In this document: one piece after another, positions 16,520 to 25,600 of the stretch
Layout of the letters: each line of letters begins with the position of its first letter
How positions within the stretch are numbered: position 1 is the stretch's first letter
DNA from: Pseudomonadota bacterium
GTDB taxonomy: Bacteria > Pseudomonadota > Alphaproteobacteria > Rhizobiales > Beijerinckiaceae
Direction of reading: 5' to 3'
DNA: 54,272 nucleotides
Assembly: GCA_023386155.1 (NCBI GenBank)
Contig: JAEWKH010000069.1
Span: 1 to 54,272, forward strand
Notes under the pieces: model-generated
What the model was told of the DNA's origin: nothing
The model's input: only the letters and a program-made list of their open reading frames with translations
Database searches by the model: none
Translations under genes and position numbers: made by a program

Positions 16520-17626
16520 ATGGCAACGCACAAGCTTCTCCTTCTCCCCGGCGACGGCATCGGCCCGGAGGTCATGCGCGAGGTCGAGAAGATTGTGGGC
16601 TGGTTCCGCAAGCGCGGCATCGGATTCGAGACGGAGACGGATCTCGTCGGCGGCGCGGCCTATGACGCGCATGGGGCCTCGATCTCGGAAGCCGCCATGG
16701 ATCGCGCTCAGGAAGCCGATGCGGTGCTCTTCGGCGCCGTCGGCGGAGCCAAATGGGACACCGTGCCTTACGCGGTGCGTCCCGAGGCCGGCCTGCTGCG
16801 CCTGCGCAAGGATCTCGGCCTCTTCGCCAACCTGCGCCCGGCAATCTGCTATCCGGCCCTGGCGGATGCCTCCTCGCTCAAGCGCGAGGTGGTGGAGGGG
16901 CTCGACATCATGATCGTGCGCGAGCTCACGGGCGGCGTCTATTTCGGCGAGCCGAAGGAGATCGTGACCCTGGAGGACGGTTCCCAGCGGGCGGTCGACA
17001 CCCAGCTCTATCACACGCACGAGGTGGAGCGCATCGCGCGCGTCGCCTTCGACCTGGCCAGGAAGCGCCGCAACAAGGTGTCCTCGGCCGAGAAGTTCAA
17101 CGTGATGAAGACCGGCGTGTTCTGGCGCCAGGTCGTGGGCCGCATCCATAAGGCCGAGTTCCCGGACGTGGAGCTCGAGAACGTGCTCGCCGACAACTGC
17201 GCCATGCAGCTCGTGCGCTGGCCCAAGCAGTTCGACGTGATCGTCACCGACAACCTCTTCGGCGACATCCTGTCGGACATCGCCGCCATGCTCACGGGCT
17301 CGCTCGGCATGCTGCCTTCCGCATCGCTCGGGGCCGAGGATCCGGCCACCGGCCGGCGCAAGGCGCTCTACGAGCCCGTGCACGGCTCGGCGCCGGACAT
17401 CGCCGGCAAGGGACTGGCCAACCCCATCGCCATGATCGGATCCTTCGGCATGGCGCTGCGCTATTCCTTCGGCCTCCTCGACGAGGCGGACCGCCTGGAC
17501 AAGGCCATCGCCAAGGTGCTGGCCTCCGGCACCCGCACGAAGGACATCGCAGCGCCTGGCACGAATGCCGTGGGCACCCAGGACGTGGGCGACGCGATCG
17601 TCAAGGAACTCGAGGCGCTCTCGTAA
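16520..17626 (+). CDS. leuB: 3-isopropylmalate dehydrogenase
   Basis: A 368-residue NAD-dependent oxidative decarboxylase that turns 3-isopropylmalate into 2-oxoisocaproate. Diagnostic segments are 'LLPGDGIGPEVM', 'RELTGGVYFGEP', 'DNLFGDILSDIAAMLTGSLGMLPSASLG' and 'PVHGSAPDIAGK'. An AAGGGTC site is upstream. It is the last of the three dispersed leu genes in the window, alone between the kinase gene and a terminator. Confidence 0.98.
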   Translation: MATHKLLLLPGDGIGPEVMREVEKIVGWFRKRGIGFETETDLVGGAAYDAHGASISEAAMDRAQEADAVLFGAVGGAKWDTVPYAVRPEAGLLRLRKDLGLFANLRPAICYPALADASSLKREVVEGLDIMIVRELTGGVYFGEPKEIVTLEDGSQRAVDTQLYHTHEVERIARVAFDLARKRRNKVSSAEKFNVMKTGVFWRQVVGRIHKAEFPDVELENVLADNCAMQLVRWPKQFDVIVTDNLFGDILSDIAAMLTGSLGMLPSASLGAEDPATGRRKALYEPVHGSAPDIAGKGLANPIAMIGSFGMALRYSFGLLDEADRLDKAIAKVLASGTRTKDIAAPGTNAVGTQDVGDAIVKELEALS

Positions 17627-17634
17627 AAAGCAAA

Positions 17635-17657
17635 AGCCCCGGGTCCTGCCCGGGGCT
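17635..17657. terminator. terminator between leuB and a convergent gene
   Basis: A nine-bp stem AGCCCCGGG/CCCGGGGCT with a five-base loop. A-rich flanking bases on the left give a T-tract on the minus strand, so it is strongest for the convergent gene. Confidence 0.8.
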
Positions 17658-17676
17658 CTCCGTTCCAGGAAGCGAT

Positions 17677-18015
17677 CTATCGGATCGAGCCTGTCACGCC
17701 GACCTCCGGGACGCCGAACATGGGGAACGGATTGCGGGCGCCGACGAACGGTCCGTTGGTGACCGGATCGGGAAGTGCACCCTCGCCGAAGCGGTCCTTC
17801 TGGTAACCGTAGGGCGGGTTCGCGATGGCAGAGATCATCGGCGCGGTGACATAGCGGTTCATCGATCCGACCGGCACGACCGGGCCCGGATCGAGGAAGC
17901 TGCGGGGTTTGACCCGGAGAACGAGGGGACGGTCCTGGGCCTGCGCATCCTCCGCCAGCGGGACGGACGCGAGCGCAGCCAACGATATCAAACCCAGAAG
18001 TGCGAATCGGCGCAT
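17677..18015 (-). CDS. small secreted hypothetical protein
   Basis: A 112-residue protein with a Sec signal peptide (MRRFALLGLISLAALASVPLAEDAQAQ). The mature part is rich in Pro and Gly, with aromatic positions 'MNRYVTAPMISAIANPPYGYQKDRFGEG', and no cysteine. The ATG follows a GGAGG site by about seven bases. It is probably a periplasmic or outer-surface protein; the function is unknown. Confidence 0.75.
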   Translation of the reverse strand: MRRFALLGLISLAALASVPLAEDAQAQDRPLVLRVKPRSFLDPGPVVPVGSMNRYVTAPMISAIANPPYGYQKDRFGEGALPDPVTNGPFVGARNPFPMFGVPEVGVTGSIR

Positions 18016-18154
18016 GGGTAATCCTCCAAGAGCGGCGCTCAGTCCTTATGCTGTGCGCGATCATCATGTGCGATGATGCAAAAACAAGGCGGCCTCCCTA
18101 AAATGGTTCCGCCGAAGCGTGACATTTCGCACGACGCGAGGAGGACGACTGCCG

Positions 18155-19276
18155 ATGCAGGACAGGAAGGCCGGTGTGGATCTCCGGGGCAAGGAGGGCT
18201 TGAGGCTGCTGGGCGAAACCCCGCTGGTGGCCGAGACGCCGGAAGAGCATCTCGACGACGAGACGACTCCGGTCGCTCGCTTCTTCATCCGCAACAACGG
18301 GCTGCTGCCGCACCCGGTGGACGACGCCGAAGCCTGGACCTTCGTCATCGACGGCGAGGTGGAGCGCCCGCTCCGCCTGACCCTCGCGGAACTGAAGAGC
18401 CGCTTCCCGCACAAGACCTTTCGCATGGTGCTCGAATGCGGCGGCAACGGCCGGTCCTTCCTTCAGCCTGAAGCGGAAGGCAATCCCTGGACCAACGGGG
18501 GCGCCGGCTGCGCGGAATGGACGGGCGTCTCCCTGGGCGACGTCCTGCGCGAGGCCGGCCTGAAGGACACGGCGCTGTTCACCGGCCATTTCGGCGCCGA
18601 TCCGGACAAGCACGGCAGCCATGAACGCCAGGCCATGTCCCGCGGCATGCCGATCGCCAAGGCGCTGGAGGAGCACACGCTGCTCGTCTGGGCGATGAAC
18701 GGCGAGCCCTTGCCCTTCATCCATGGCGGCCCCCTGCGCCTGATCGTGCCCGGCTGGCCCGGCTCCTTAAGCCAGAAATGGCTCACGCGGATCTGGATCC
18801 GCGACCGGGAGCATGACGGGCCGGGCATGACCGGCCTGTCCTACCGCATGCCGGTCCATCCTCTGCCCCCGGGCTCGGACGGGCAGGGGGTGCCGACCCG
18901 GATTCTCGAATCCATGCCCGTGCGCAGCATCGTCACCGCGCCGGCGGATGGCAGCCGGTATCCGTCCGGGACGCGAACCATCGAAGTCCGGGGCGCCGCC
19001 TGGGCGGGCGACGACGGAATCGCCCGGGTCGACGTGACCCTCGACGGCGGCGCGACCTGGATCGAGGCTGGCATGACGCCGCCGCGCAACCGCTACGACT
19101 GGGTGCGATGGCAGGTCTCCGTGCCCCTGCCGGGCGACGGCTATTACGAGATCGTCGCCCGGGCGACGGATTCACGGGGCCGGGCCCAGCCGTTCCGCGC
19201 AGCCCATTGGAACCCGAACGGATACGGCTGCAACGTCATGCATCGGGCGGCGCTTACGGTCGGGCCGGAGGCCTGA
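18155..19276 (+). CDS. sulfite oxidase-family molybdopterin oxidoreductase (SoxC/SorT-like)
   Basis: A 373-residue enzyme of the sulfite oxidase fold. The molybdenum-ligating Cys95 lies in 'LECGGNGR'. The Mo-cofactor domain (about 40-250) carries 'GGPLRLIVPGWPG' and 'KWLTRI', and a C-terminal dimerisation domain (about 260-370) carries 'VRGAAWAGDDGIARVDVTLDGG' and 'HWNPNGYGCNVMHR'. No Tat signal is visible at this start, unlike typical periplasmic SoxC, so it is either cytoplasmic or exported with a partner. No cytochrome partner gene is adjacent. AGGAGG precedes the ATG by ten bases. The 3' end overlaps the convergent gene by 23 bases. Confidence 0.9.
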   Translation: MQDRKAGVDLRGKEGLRLLGETPLVAETPEEHLDDETTPVARFFIRNNGLLPHPVDDAEAWTFVIDGEVERPLRLTLAELKSRFPHKTFRMVLECGGNGRSFLQPEAEGNPWTNGGAGCAEWTGVSLGDVLREAGLKDTALFTGHFGADPDKHGSHERQAMSRGMPIAKALEEHTLLVWAMNGEPLPFIHGGPLRLIVPGWPGSLSQKWLTRIWIRDREHDGPGMTGLSYRMPVHPLPPGSDGQGVPTRILESMPVRSIVTAPADGSRYPSGTRTIEVRGAAWAGDDGIARVDVTLDGGATWIEAGMTPPRNRYDWVRWQVSVPLPGDGYYEIVARATDSRGRAQPFRAAHWNPNGYGCNVMHRAALTVGPEA

Positions 19277-20060
19277 CGGTCACGGAGGCGGTGCGGGCAC
19301 CCGGCCCGCAGGCCTCGTTCCGGTTGCGCTCCGTCTGGGCGAAGATCGCCTTCAACGACGGGCTGGCGCCACCGGCCAGCGCGATGCCGTCGATGAAGCA
19401 GGCGACCTGCGCATCGTCCGGCGTGGAGGAGCCGCAGAGCCAGCCCTGGAAGCTGAACGCGGCCGTTTCGTCCGAGAAGCGGAAGGCCTGGCAGGCCTGC
19501 TCGCCCCTGTTCGCCAGGGTCAGGGGGGCGGTTTCCACGGAGCCGAACTTCGTCGCGACCATGCGGCTCTGGCCCTGATGGGCAACCGCGAGGCCCGTGC
19601 GCGCCGCCCGCCGTACCGTCTCGATATAGAAGCTCCCGGCCGGCTCGGCCTGCCCCTGGACGAGAGCCAGCTGGGCGTACCGGAAATCGCCGAAGCGACC
19701 GAGGGTCAGGGCGTCCTCCCGGGCACCGTTCGCATGCTCGCGGGCTTCCGACATGAGCGGGGCGGACGTGCCCGCCAGCGCATAGACGGCCGGGGAGGGA
19801 GGCAACGGCTTCCAGGACGATGCGGGTGCGACCAGAACTGACGATGGAACGGATTTCTGGCGCTCGGCCGGGCGCGCGCCCTGCTCCTGCTCAAGGGCGA
19901 GATAGACGAGCCCCGCGATGCTGCAGCACGAGATCAGGACGATGCGCAGCCAGGGCAGGCGCTTCCGGCGCAGGCGACGGGTCGGGCGCTCGTCGACCCA
20001 GTCGGCGACGTCCTCCTCGTCCCATTCGGCATGAACCGCCCGCGGCATTGCTTGAACCAA
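19254..20060 (-). CDS. single-pass membrane hypothetical protein
   Basis: A 268-residue protein. The N-terminal 30 residues are charged and cytoplasmic (acidic, then 'RRLRRKRLPWLR'). One membrane segment is at about residues 38-57 ('IVLISCCSIAGLVYLALEQ') and the rest is periplasmic. The outer domain has three or four Cys residues in 'EQACQAF', 'GWLCGSS' and 'QVACFIDG' that may pair as disulfides. It is not a known family to me. The tail overlaps the molybdoenzyme gene. Confidence 0.72.
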   Translation of the reverse strand: MVQAMPRAVHAEWDEEDVADWVDERPTRRLRRKRLPWLRIVLISCCSIAGLVYLALEQEQGARPAERQKSVPSSVLVAPASSWKPLPPSPAVYALAGTSAPLMSEAREHANGAREDALTLGRFGDFRYAQLALVQGQAEPAGSFYIETVRRAARTGLAVAHQGQSRMVATKFGSVETAPLTLANRGEQACQAFRFSDETAAFSFQGWLCGSSTPDDAQVACFIDGIALAGGASPSLKAIFAQTERNRNEACGPGARTASVTVRPPARP

Positions 20061-20296
20061 TCGACTCTGCTGATCCTGTCAGACCATGTTCTACCGTGAC
20101 ATTCGCGTGGGTTCGAAAGGTTTTGCTAAGCAAGGTAAACCAAAGCTTAACCGGACCGGCCGTTCTCGCCCCGATGGCCCCGATGCCGGGCGCGGATGAT
20201 CGAAGGCGTGCGATATCGAGGAAACGCTTGACGGCAGCGTGACTTTGGTGTGTTGCTGGCGGGTATCGAAGCCCGGTCCGGGCTTTCAGATGGACG

Positions 20297-20374
20297 ATGG
20301 CCATGGCGATGCTCATTCAGACGACGAGCAAAACGAAAACCGCCACGACGACCGTGAAAACCACGGTCGAATAA
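20297..20374 (+). CDS. candidate Thr/Lys-rich leader peptide for asd
   Basis: A 25-codon ORF starting ATGGCCATGGCGATG and ending TAA, 96 bases before asd. Nine of its 25 residues are Thr and three are Lys; within residues 9-23, 12 of 15 are Thr or Lys. asd makes the common precursor of Thr, Lys and Met, so a ribosome stalling on Thr (or Lys) codons is a sensible regulatory signal, as in the E. coli thr leader. The upstream ribosome binding site is weak. Whether it is translated is unknown; a chance ORF cannot be excluded. Confidence 0.35.
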   Translation: MAMAMLIQTTSKTKTATTTVKTTVE

Positions 20375-20447
20375 GCCTCGTCGTCCCCGGTCCTCTCTCC
20401 CTCGGGGCGAGAGGCAGCACCCGAACAGGGTTTTCAGACTTCCGGGG
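20321..20447 (+). promoter_or_regulatory. candidate attenuator-like RNA structure before asd
   Basis: Mutually related stems are visible: ACGACGAG (20321-20328) with CTCGTCGT (20377-20384); an 8-bp hairpin at 20349-20356/20362-20369 inside the mini-ORF; CCTCTC..CCC with GGG..GAGAGG at 20392-20414; a short ACCC/GGGT stem before TTT at 20419-20433; and CCCCGG (20385-20390) with CCGGGG (20442-20447) near the asd ribosome binding site. No strong terminator T-run is present, so control of translation initiation is as likely as true attenuation. Confidence 0.3.
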
Positions 20448-20470
20448 AGAGCGATAACAGGAGAAGATCA

Positions 20471-21502
20471 ATGGGTTTCAAGATCGCCGTCGTCGGTGCG
20501 ACCGGCAATGTGGGCCGCGAGATGCTGAGCATCCTCGCCGAGCGGGCCTTCCCGGCCGATGAGGTGGTGGCGCTGGCTTCCCGCCGCAGCCAGGGAACGG
20601 AAGTGTCCTACGGCGACAAGACGCTCAAGACGAAAGCCCTCGATACCTACGATTTCTCCGATGTCGATCTGTGCCTCATGTCGGCCGGCGGCGAGGTCTC
20701 GAAGGAGTGGTCGCCGAAGATCGCCGCCCAGGGCGCGGTCGTGATCGACAATTCCTCGGCCTGGCGCTACGACCCGGAGGTGCCGCTGGTGGTGCCGGAG
20801 GTGAACGCCGAGGCGCTTCGCGAGATCAAGAAGGGCATCGTCGCCAACCCGAACTGCTCCACCGCCCAGCTCGTCGTGGCGTTGAAGCCGCTCCATGACC
20901 GCGCCACCATCAGGCGCGTGGTGGTGGCCACCTACCAGTCGGTCTCCGGCGCCGGCAAGGACGGCATGGACGAGCTCGACCGCCAGACCAAGGCGCTCTA
21001 CTCGCTCCAGGACGTGCAGGAGAAGAAGTTCCCCAAGCGCATCGCCTTCAACCTGATCCCGCACATCGATGTGTTCATGGAGGACGGGTACACGAAGGAA
21101 GAGTGGAAGATGACGGCCGAGACCAAGAAGATCCTCGACCCGAAGATCAAGCTCACCGCCACCTGCGTGCGCGTGCCGGTCTTCATCAGCCACTCGGAAG
21201 CCGTGAACGTGGAATTCGAGAAGCCGATCTCGGCCGACGAGGCGCGCGACATCCTGCGCTCGGCCCCCGGCATCCTGGTGGTCGATAAGCGCGAGCCCGG
21301 CGGCTATATCACGCCCCACGAGGCGGCCGGCGAGGACGCCACCTACATCTCCCGCATCCGCGAGGACATCACGGTCGAGAACGGCCTGTCCTTCTGGTGC
21401 GTCTCCGACAACCTGCGCAAGGGCGCGGCCCTGAACGCCGTGCAGATCGCCGAGGCCATGGCCAATCGCGGCCTCCTGAAGCCGAAGAAGCAGGCGGCCT
21501 GA
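20471..21502 (+). CDS. asd: aspartate-semialdehyde dehydrogenase
   Basis: A 343-residue NADPH enzyme that reduces aspartyl phosphate to aspartate semialdehyde, the branch point for Lys/diaminopimelate, Thr and Met. The dinucleotide motif is GATGNVGREM near residue 10. The catalytic Cys129 is in 'ANPNCST', and the late active-site region is 'CVRVPVFISHSEAV'. It belongs to the USG-1-like Asd branch. An AGGAGA site lies just upstream. It is monocistronic here, ending at a strong terminator. Confidence 0.98.
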   Translation: MGFKIAVVGATGNVGREMLSILAERAFPADEVVALASRRSQGTEVSYGDKTLKTKALDTYDFSDVDLCLMSAGGEVSKEWSPKIAAQGAVVIDNSSAWRYDPEVPLVVPEVNAEALREIKKGIVANPNCSTAQLVVALKPLHDRATIRRVVVATYQSVSGAGKDGMDELDRQTKALYSLQDVQEKKFPKRIAFNLIPHIDVFMEDGYTKEEWKMTAETKKILDPKIKLTATCVRVPVFISHSEAVNVEFEKPISADEARDILRSAPGILVVDKREPGGYITPHEAAGEDATYISRIREDITVENGLSFWCVSDNLRKGAALNAVQIAEAMANRGLLKPKKQAA

Positions 21503-21529
21503 GCCCGTTCTGGATGCGTAATCGTGAGG

Positions 21530-21560
21530 GAGCCGCGTCGCATGCGACGCGGCTCTTCTC
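21530..21560 (+). terminator. rho-independent terminator after asd
   Basis: A perfect 26-base palindrome (21530-21555, arms GAGCCGCGTCGC) followed by TTCTC, 28 bases after the asd stop. Confidence 0.85.
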
Positions 21561-21673
21561 ATGTCTGGGGCATGGTGCTCGACGGGCTCGATAATGCCCG
21601 CCCTCGCCGTCATCGCCCTCCCCGATGTGATGCGGGGCTCCGTGCCGGTGATCCCGATTTTCATCCCCTCTCA

Positions 21674-21775
21674 CCTCATCCTGAGGAGGTCGCGCAGCGA
21701 CCGTCTCGAAGGAGGAACCAGAGGGCACTGGACCCTCCTTCGAGACGCCGCTTTCAGCGGCTCCTCAGGATGAGG
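21674..21775. repeat. A-family interspersed palindromic repeat, copy 2
   Basis: Bounded by CCTCATCCTGAGGAG and CTCCTCAGGATGAGG, with matching inner arms CGTCTCGAAGGAGG and CCTCCTTCGAGACG. It could form one long hairpin. Confidence 0.88.
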
Positions 21776-22140
21776 ACCGAGGGAGGCTGGGCCGGGTTCG
21801 ACGGCGTGGATGGCTGACACGCCCGGCCATGACGGTGAGGGCATGGCCCTGCTGTGCGATGTCAAAGATCCAGCACCTTCAGGCCCGGAGCCATGTGGCG
21901 CCGGGCTTGAAGGGTCGAGGGAGGTGCGACGGGCAGCCCGGCTCGAATGCGATGAGAATGGAAGAGCCGGACGGCGCCTTCGCACGCGGTTCTTTTAGGC
22001 GTTTCGACTTGGTCCCGCACAAGGCTGCCAAGGGCCTCCTGCCCGGGCGGCTGCGTGCACCGTCCGGCAGGACCGCATCCCCACCCCGACACTCGTGACG
22101 CCTCGCGAAGCGCGTCCCTCGTCGGGCGGGGATAGCGAAT

Positions 22141-22184
22141 GATATAGCCAAGCTTGATCGGCCTGTCAAGAACAAAATAAGAAC
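22141..22184 (-). promoter_or_regulatory. SOS (LexA) box plus sigma70 promoter reading leftward
   Basis: On the minus strand, GTTC-N7-GTTC (22184-22170) is the alphaproteobacterial LexA box. It directly abuts a consensus -35 TTGACA (22169-22164), a 17-base spacer and a -10 TATATC (22146-22141). The predicted start is near 22134. No recognisable gene lies below it on that strand; the next leftward neighbour, asd, is on the plus strand. Confidence 0.75.
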
Positions 22185-22210
22185 ATTGTCCCGCGGCGGG
22201 CCGAAAAGCT

Positions 22211-22317
22211 CTCCTCCCCCTTGTGGGGAGGAGCTGGAGGTGGGGGTGTGGGCGATAGCCTATCAAGGTCCGGCGCCCACACCCCCACCCTTAATCCCTC
22301 CCCACAAGGGGGAGGGA
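22211..22317. repeat. C-family palindromic repeat, copy 2
   Basis: Arms CTCCTCCCCCTTGTGGGGAGG and its inverted partner CCTCCCCACAAGGGGGAGG, with inner GTGGGGGTGTGGGCG/CGCCCACACCCCCAC. It is intergenic, upstream of the SOS box on the minus strand. Confidence 0.88.
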
Positions 22318-22510
22318 AAGACGCCTGCGCCTCGCACCGAAGGATGAGGGTCGCGGGGCGGGCCGAACCTGCATCCTCCCGTCTTCTCCGCCATCGGCCG
22401 GCCCTGATCCCGGGATCAGGGCCGGGGAGGCCATGATGGTGGTGGGGTGGATGGCGGCCAGGGCGCATGACCGGGGCGGGGCAGTGCCAGGTGTCGCGTG
22501 TCCGGGACGA

Positions 22511-22658
22511 GCGCATCGTGCGGACCCAGAGGGCCGCGTCAGCGACCCGTAGGGCCACGTCAGTGAAAAGTGGACCCGGTTTTTCGCACTCAACGATGCG
22601 CCAGCCAAGAGGAGGAGCACCGGAGCCAAAAGTGGGTTCACTTTTGGCTCCGGTGCTC
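22511..22658. repeat. B-family composite palindromic repeat, copy 2
   Basis: P2 at 22511-22601 (GCGCATCG to CGATGCGC) followed by a P1 variant at 22615-22658 (GAGCACCGGAGCCAAAAGTG and its inverse). The order P2-P1 is the reverse of copy 1, so the unit is inserted in the other orientation. It ends ten bases before the RTX stop codon. Confidence 0.85.
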
Positions 22659-22668
22659 GAGACGCCGC

Positions 22669-25600
22669 TCAAACGAGGAAGAAGTCCTTGTGGCTGATCT
22701 CGCCGCCGACCTTCTTGTCGTAGGTGACGGTGGCGATTTCCAGGGCCTTGCCCTTGCCCGAGCCGTCGGCATCGAAGAAGAGCTTGTAGGTCTTCGCATT
22801 CACCTTCTTGGCGATGAAGAAGTCGTCCCTGTCCTTCGCCTCTCCGAGGGCGAACCAGCCCTTCTTGATGGCGACCGCCTTGTCCAGCGAGGCCTTCTTG
22901 TTCTTCAGGTACTTGGTGATGGTCGCGTTCTTGAAGGCGTCGTCGTCGAAGTAGAACGAGTCGTACTTGAACTGGGCGTCCTTCACCTTGTCGATGTGGT
23001 TCTTGTAGGTGCTCTTCGTCACCTTGAAGTCGAACAGGAAGGCATCCTTGTTCAGGTCCGTCTTGGTCTTCTTGCCGCCATAGAGCGTGTCCTTGCCGGC
23101 TCCGCCCGAGAGGATGTCGTTGTTGCCGTCGCCGCTGAGGATGTCGTTGCCCGCGCCGCCGAACAGTCGGTCGTTGCCGAGATTACCGGAAAGGGTGTCG
23201 CCCAAGGCGCCGCCGTAGAACACGTCGTTGGCGGTCGAGCCGGAGGTGAACTCGGGGTTCCAGTCGATCACGCCGATGGCGATGTCCTTGTCGAAGGAAG
23301 CCCCGGCGCTGTCGGTCACGCGGACCTTGACCGTATGCGATGGAGCCTGCTCGAAATCGAGCAGGAAGCCGTTATCGACCACGATGTCATGGCCGTTGAC
23401 GAGCTTGAACCGGCCCCCGGCATTGTCGATGAGCTCGTAGGTGAAGGTCTCGCCCGCATCGACGTCGGCGGCGCCCAGGCTGCCCACGAAATCGCCCGCG
23501 GCCGAGAGCTCGCGGATGCTCTGGTTCGTCAGGGTGATGTCGGTGGGCGCGTGATTGACCGGCCTGAGCGTGAGATCGACCTGCTTGGTGAAGGTCAGGG
23601 TCGTGTCGATCTGATCCGTGATCTTGACGAAGACCGGAACGGTGGTGGGGGCCAGCACGTCGCGCAGCCCGCCCGCGCCGACCTTCACGTTGCCGCCGGC
23701 ATCGATCGAGAATTCGTTGCCCGTATAGGCGCTGCCGTCCGCGTTCACGAGGGCGTAGGAGTAGGTGCGGAAACTGGCCCGGGTGTCCGGGTCTATCACG
23801 TTCTGCAGGCTCGCCAGCGTGGTGCCGGCCTGAGCGCCTTTCGCCACGGCGGTGACCGCATAGGTCGCGCCGGTCGGCGCCTCGTTCACGTCCTTGAGGT
23901 AGACCTTGATCGTGGTGTTGGACGAGGTCAGCCCGGTCGGCCCGCTCTCGCGGGCTCGCACCACCACGTTGAAATATTTCTTCTCGTCGGGCGTGCCGGC
24001 ATTCTCGGTCTGAAGCCCGATATTGGCGGCCTCGTAATTGGCGCCGCCCGCGAAGGAGATCACGCCGGTGGCCGAGTCGATGGAGAACAGGTTGCCGGGA
24101 TTGCCGACGAGCTGGTATTCGACCGGATCGCCTTCGGGGTCCACGGCATGCACCGTGACGACGCTTGCGACCGGCCCGCCGTTCTCGCTGAGTTCCCCCA
24201 CCGAACCGTATTGAGGCGCCGCGGGCGGCGTGTTGCCGTCGCCGACCGGGTTCACCGTGATGTGGAAGTCCTTGTAGGCGGAGACCGATCCGGGGCCGCC
24301 GTTCCTGTCCGTCACCTTCAGGGTGATCGTATAGGTCTCGGCCTTGGTGATGTCGGTGAGCGCCGCCACCTTCAGCTGGCCGTTCTCGATCTTGAACCGG
24401 CCGCCCGCATTGCCGGCGCCGCTCGTGCCGCCGGCGCCGGTGGTGTCGAAGGCATAGATGAGCCCGGTGTCGCCTTCCGGATCGGTGGCCTGCAGCATGC
24501 CGATGAGGGCGCCGTCGGCGGCGGATTCAAAGATCGCCGCCTTCGTCGTCCCGTCCGTGAAGGAGAAGCCCGTCGCGGCCTCGTTCACGTCGTTCACGTA
24601 GACCTTCACCGGGGCGGCCGCGGACGACCAGCCGGTGAGCGACTCGGTGGCGGTGACGCTGAGAAGATAGAACTTCCGCACCAGCGGGCCGACGAACTCG
24701 GTCTGCAGATCGAGGTCTTCCGTCGATTCGTAATCGACCTCGCCCACGAGGCTGATCACGCCGCTCACCGGATCGATCGCAAACTTGCCGCCGGGATTGA
24801 CGGTCAGTGAATAGGTTGCGCTGCCCGCCGCGAGGCCCGGGCTTTGCACCGTCGTCACATGGGTGAAGGGCGCAGCGTTCTCATTGACCGGGGTCACGGA
24901 GCCCTGCACCGCAGGCGCGCTGGGTGCCTGCGTCGGCAGCGTGATCGTGCCGTCCTGGAATTGCAGGAACTCGAAGTTTCTCAAGGTGTCCGTGCCGTCA
25001 CGGGCGGCCGTGTTGTCCTGGACCGTCAAGGAGCCGTCGGGATTGCGGGTGATCGTGTAATCCGACAGGAGGCCGGCGAACAGGGCGGTATCCTGGCCGG
25101 CGCCGCCATCGAGCAGATCGTTGCCGCCGCCGCCCGCGATGCGGTTGCTGCCGCCATTGCCCGTGATGGCATTGGCGAGATGATTGCCCGTGCCGTCATT
25201 GTCGCCCGTGCCCGTGAGGACGAGGTTCTCCACGTTGTCGGCGAGCGTGTAGGATATCGATGCGCGCACCGTATCGATGCCGGCATCCAGCCCTTCGATC
25301 ACCGCGTCGTTCACGTCATCGACAATATAGGTGTCGTTGCCGAGCCCACCGGTCAGCAGGTCCGCTCCCGCGCCGCCGTCGAGGAGGTTGTTGCCGTCGT
25401 TGCCGGTGATCCGGTTGACCAGCTCGTTGCCGATGCCGCCGATGTCGCCCGTTCCGGTGAGGACGAGGTTTTCCACATTCGCCCCGAGCGCATAGGCTAC
25501 GGAAGCGCTGACCGTGTCGCCCCCTTCGCCGGCCCGCTCCACCACCAGGTCGCCCTCATGATCGACGATGTAGGTGTCGTCGCCCTCGCCGCCGATCAGC

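Larger units (their letters stand above)
20061..20470. other. 410-base region upstream of asd with leader-like elements
   Basis: No ordinary gene. It holds a possible promoter (TTGACG at 20228-20233, 17-base spacer, poor TGTTGC box at 20251-20256), a Thr-rich mini-ORF (20297-20374) and several complementary segments before asd. Longer frames across it (for example 20239-20457) have no family resemblance. Confidence 0.5.
21503..22668. other. gene-poor repeat region of about 1.2 kb
   Basis: Between asd and the RTX gene there is no recognisable protein gene. It contains the asd terminator, one A repeat (21674-21775), an SOS-type promoter reading leftward (22141-22184), one C repeat (22211-22317) and one B repeat (22511-22658). 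Several short frames on both strands at 21800-22175 lack ribosome binding sites and family resemblance, though the minus-strand stretch below the promoter may be a decayed gene. Confidence 0.6.

Noticed and set aside
20239..20457. A 72-residue plus-strand frame before asd.
   Set aside because: It overlaps the mini-ORF in another frame, is Asp/His/Asn-rich without family resemblance, and lacks a ribosome binding site.
22570..24810. A 746-residue open frame on the plus strand opposite the RTX gene.
   Set aside because: Composition is dominated by repeats mirrored from the RTX coding strand, with no start signal or domain; it also begins inside a B repeat.
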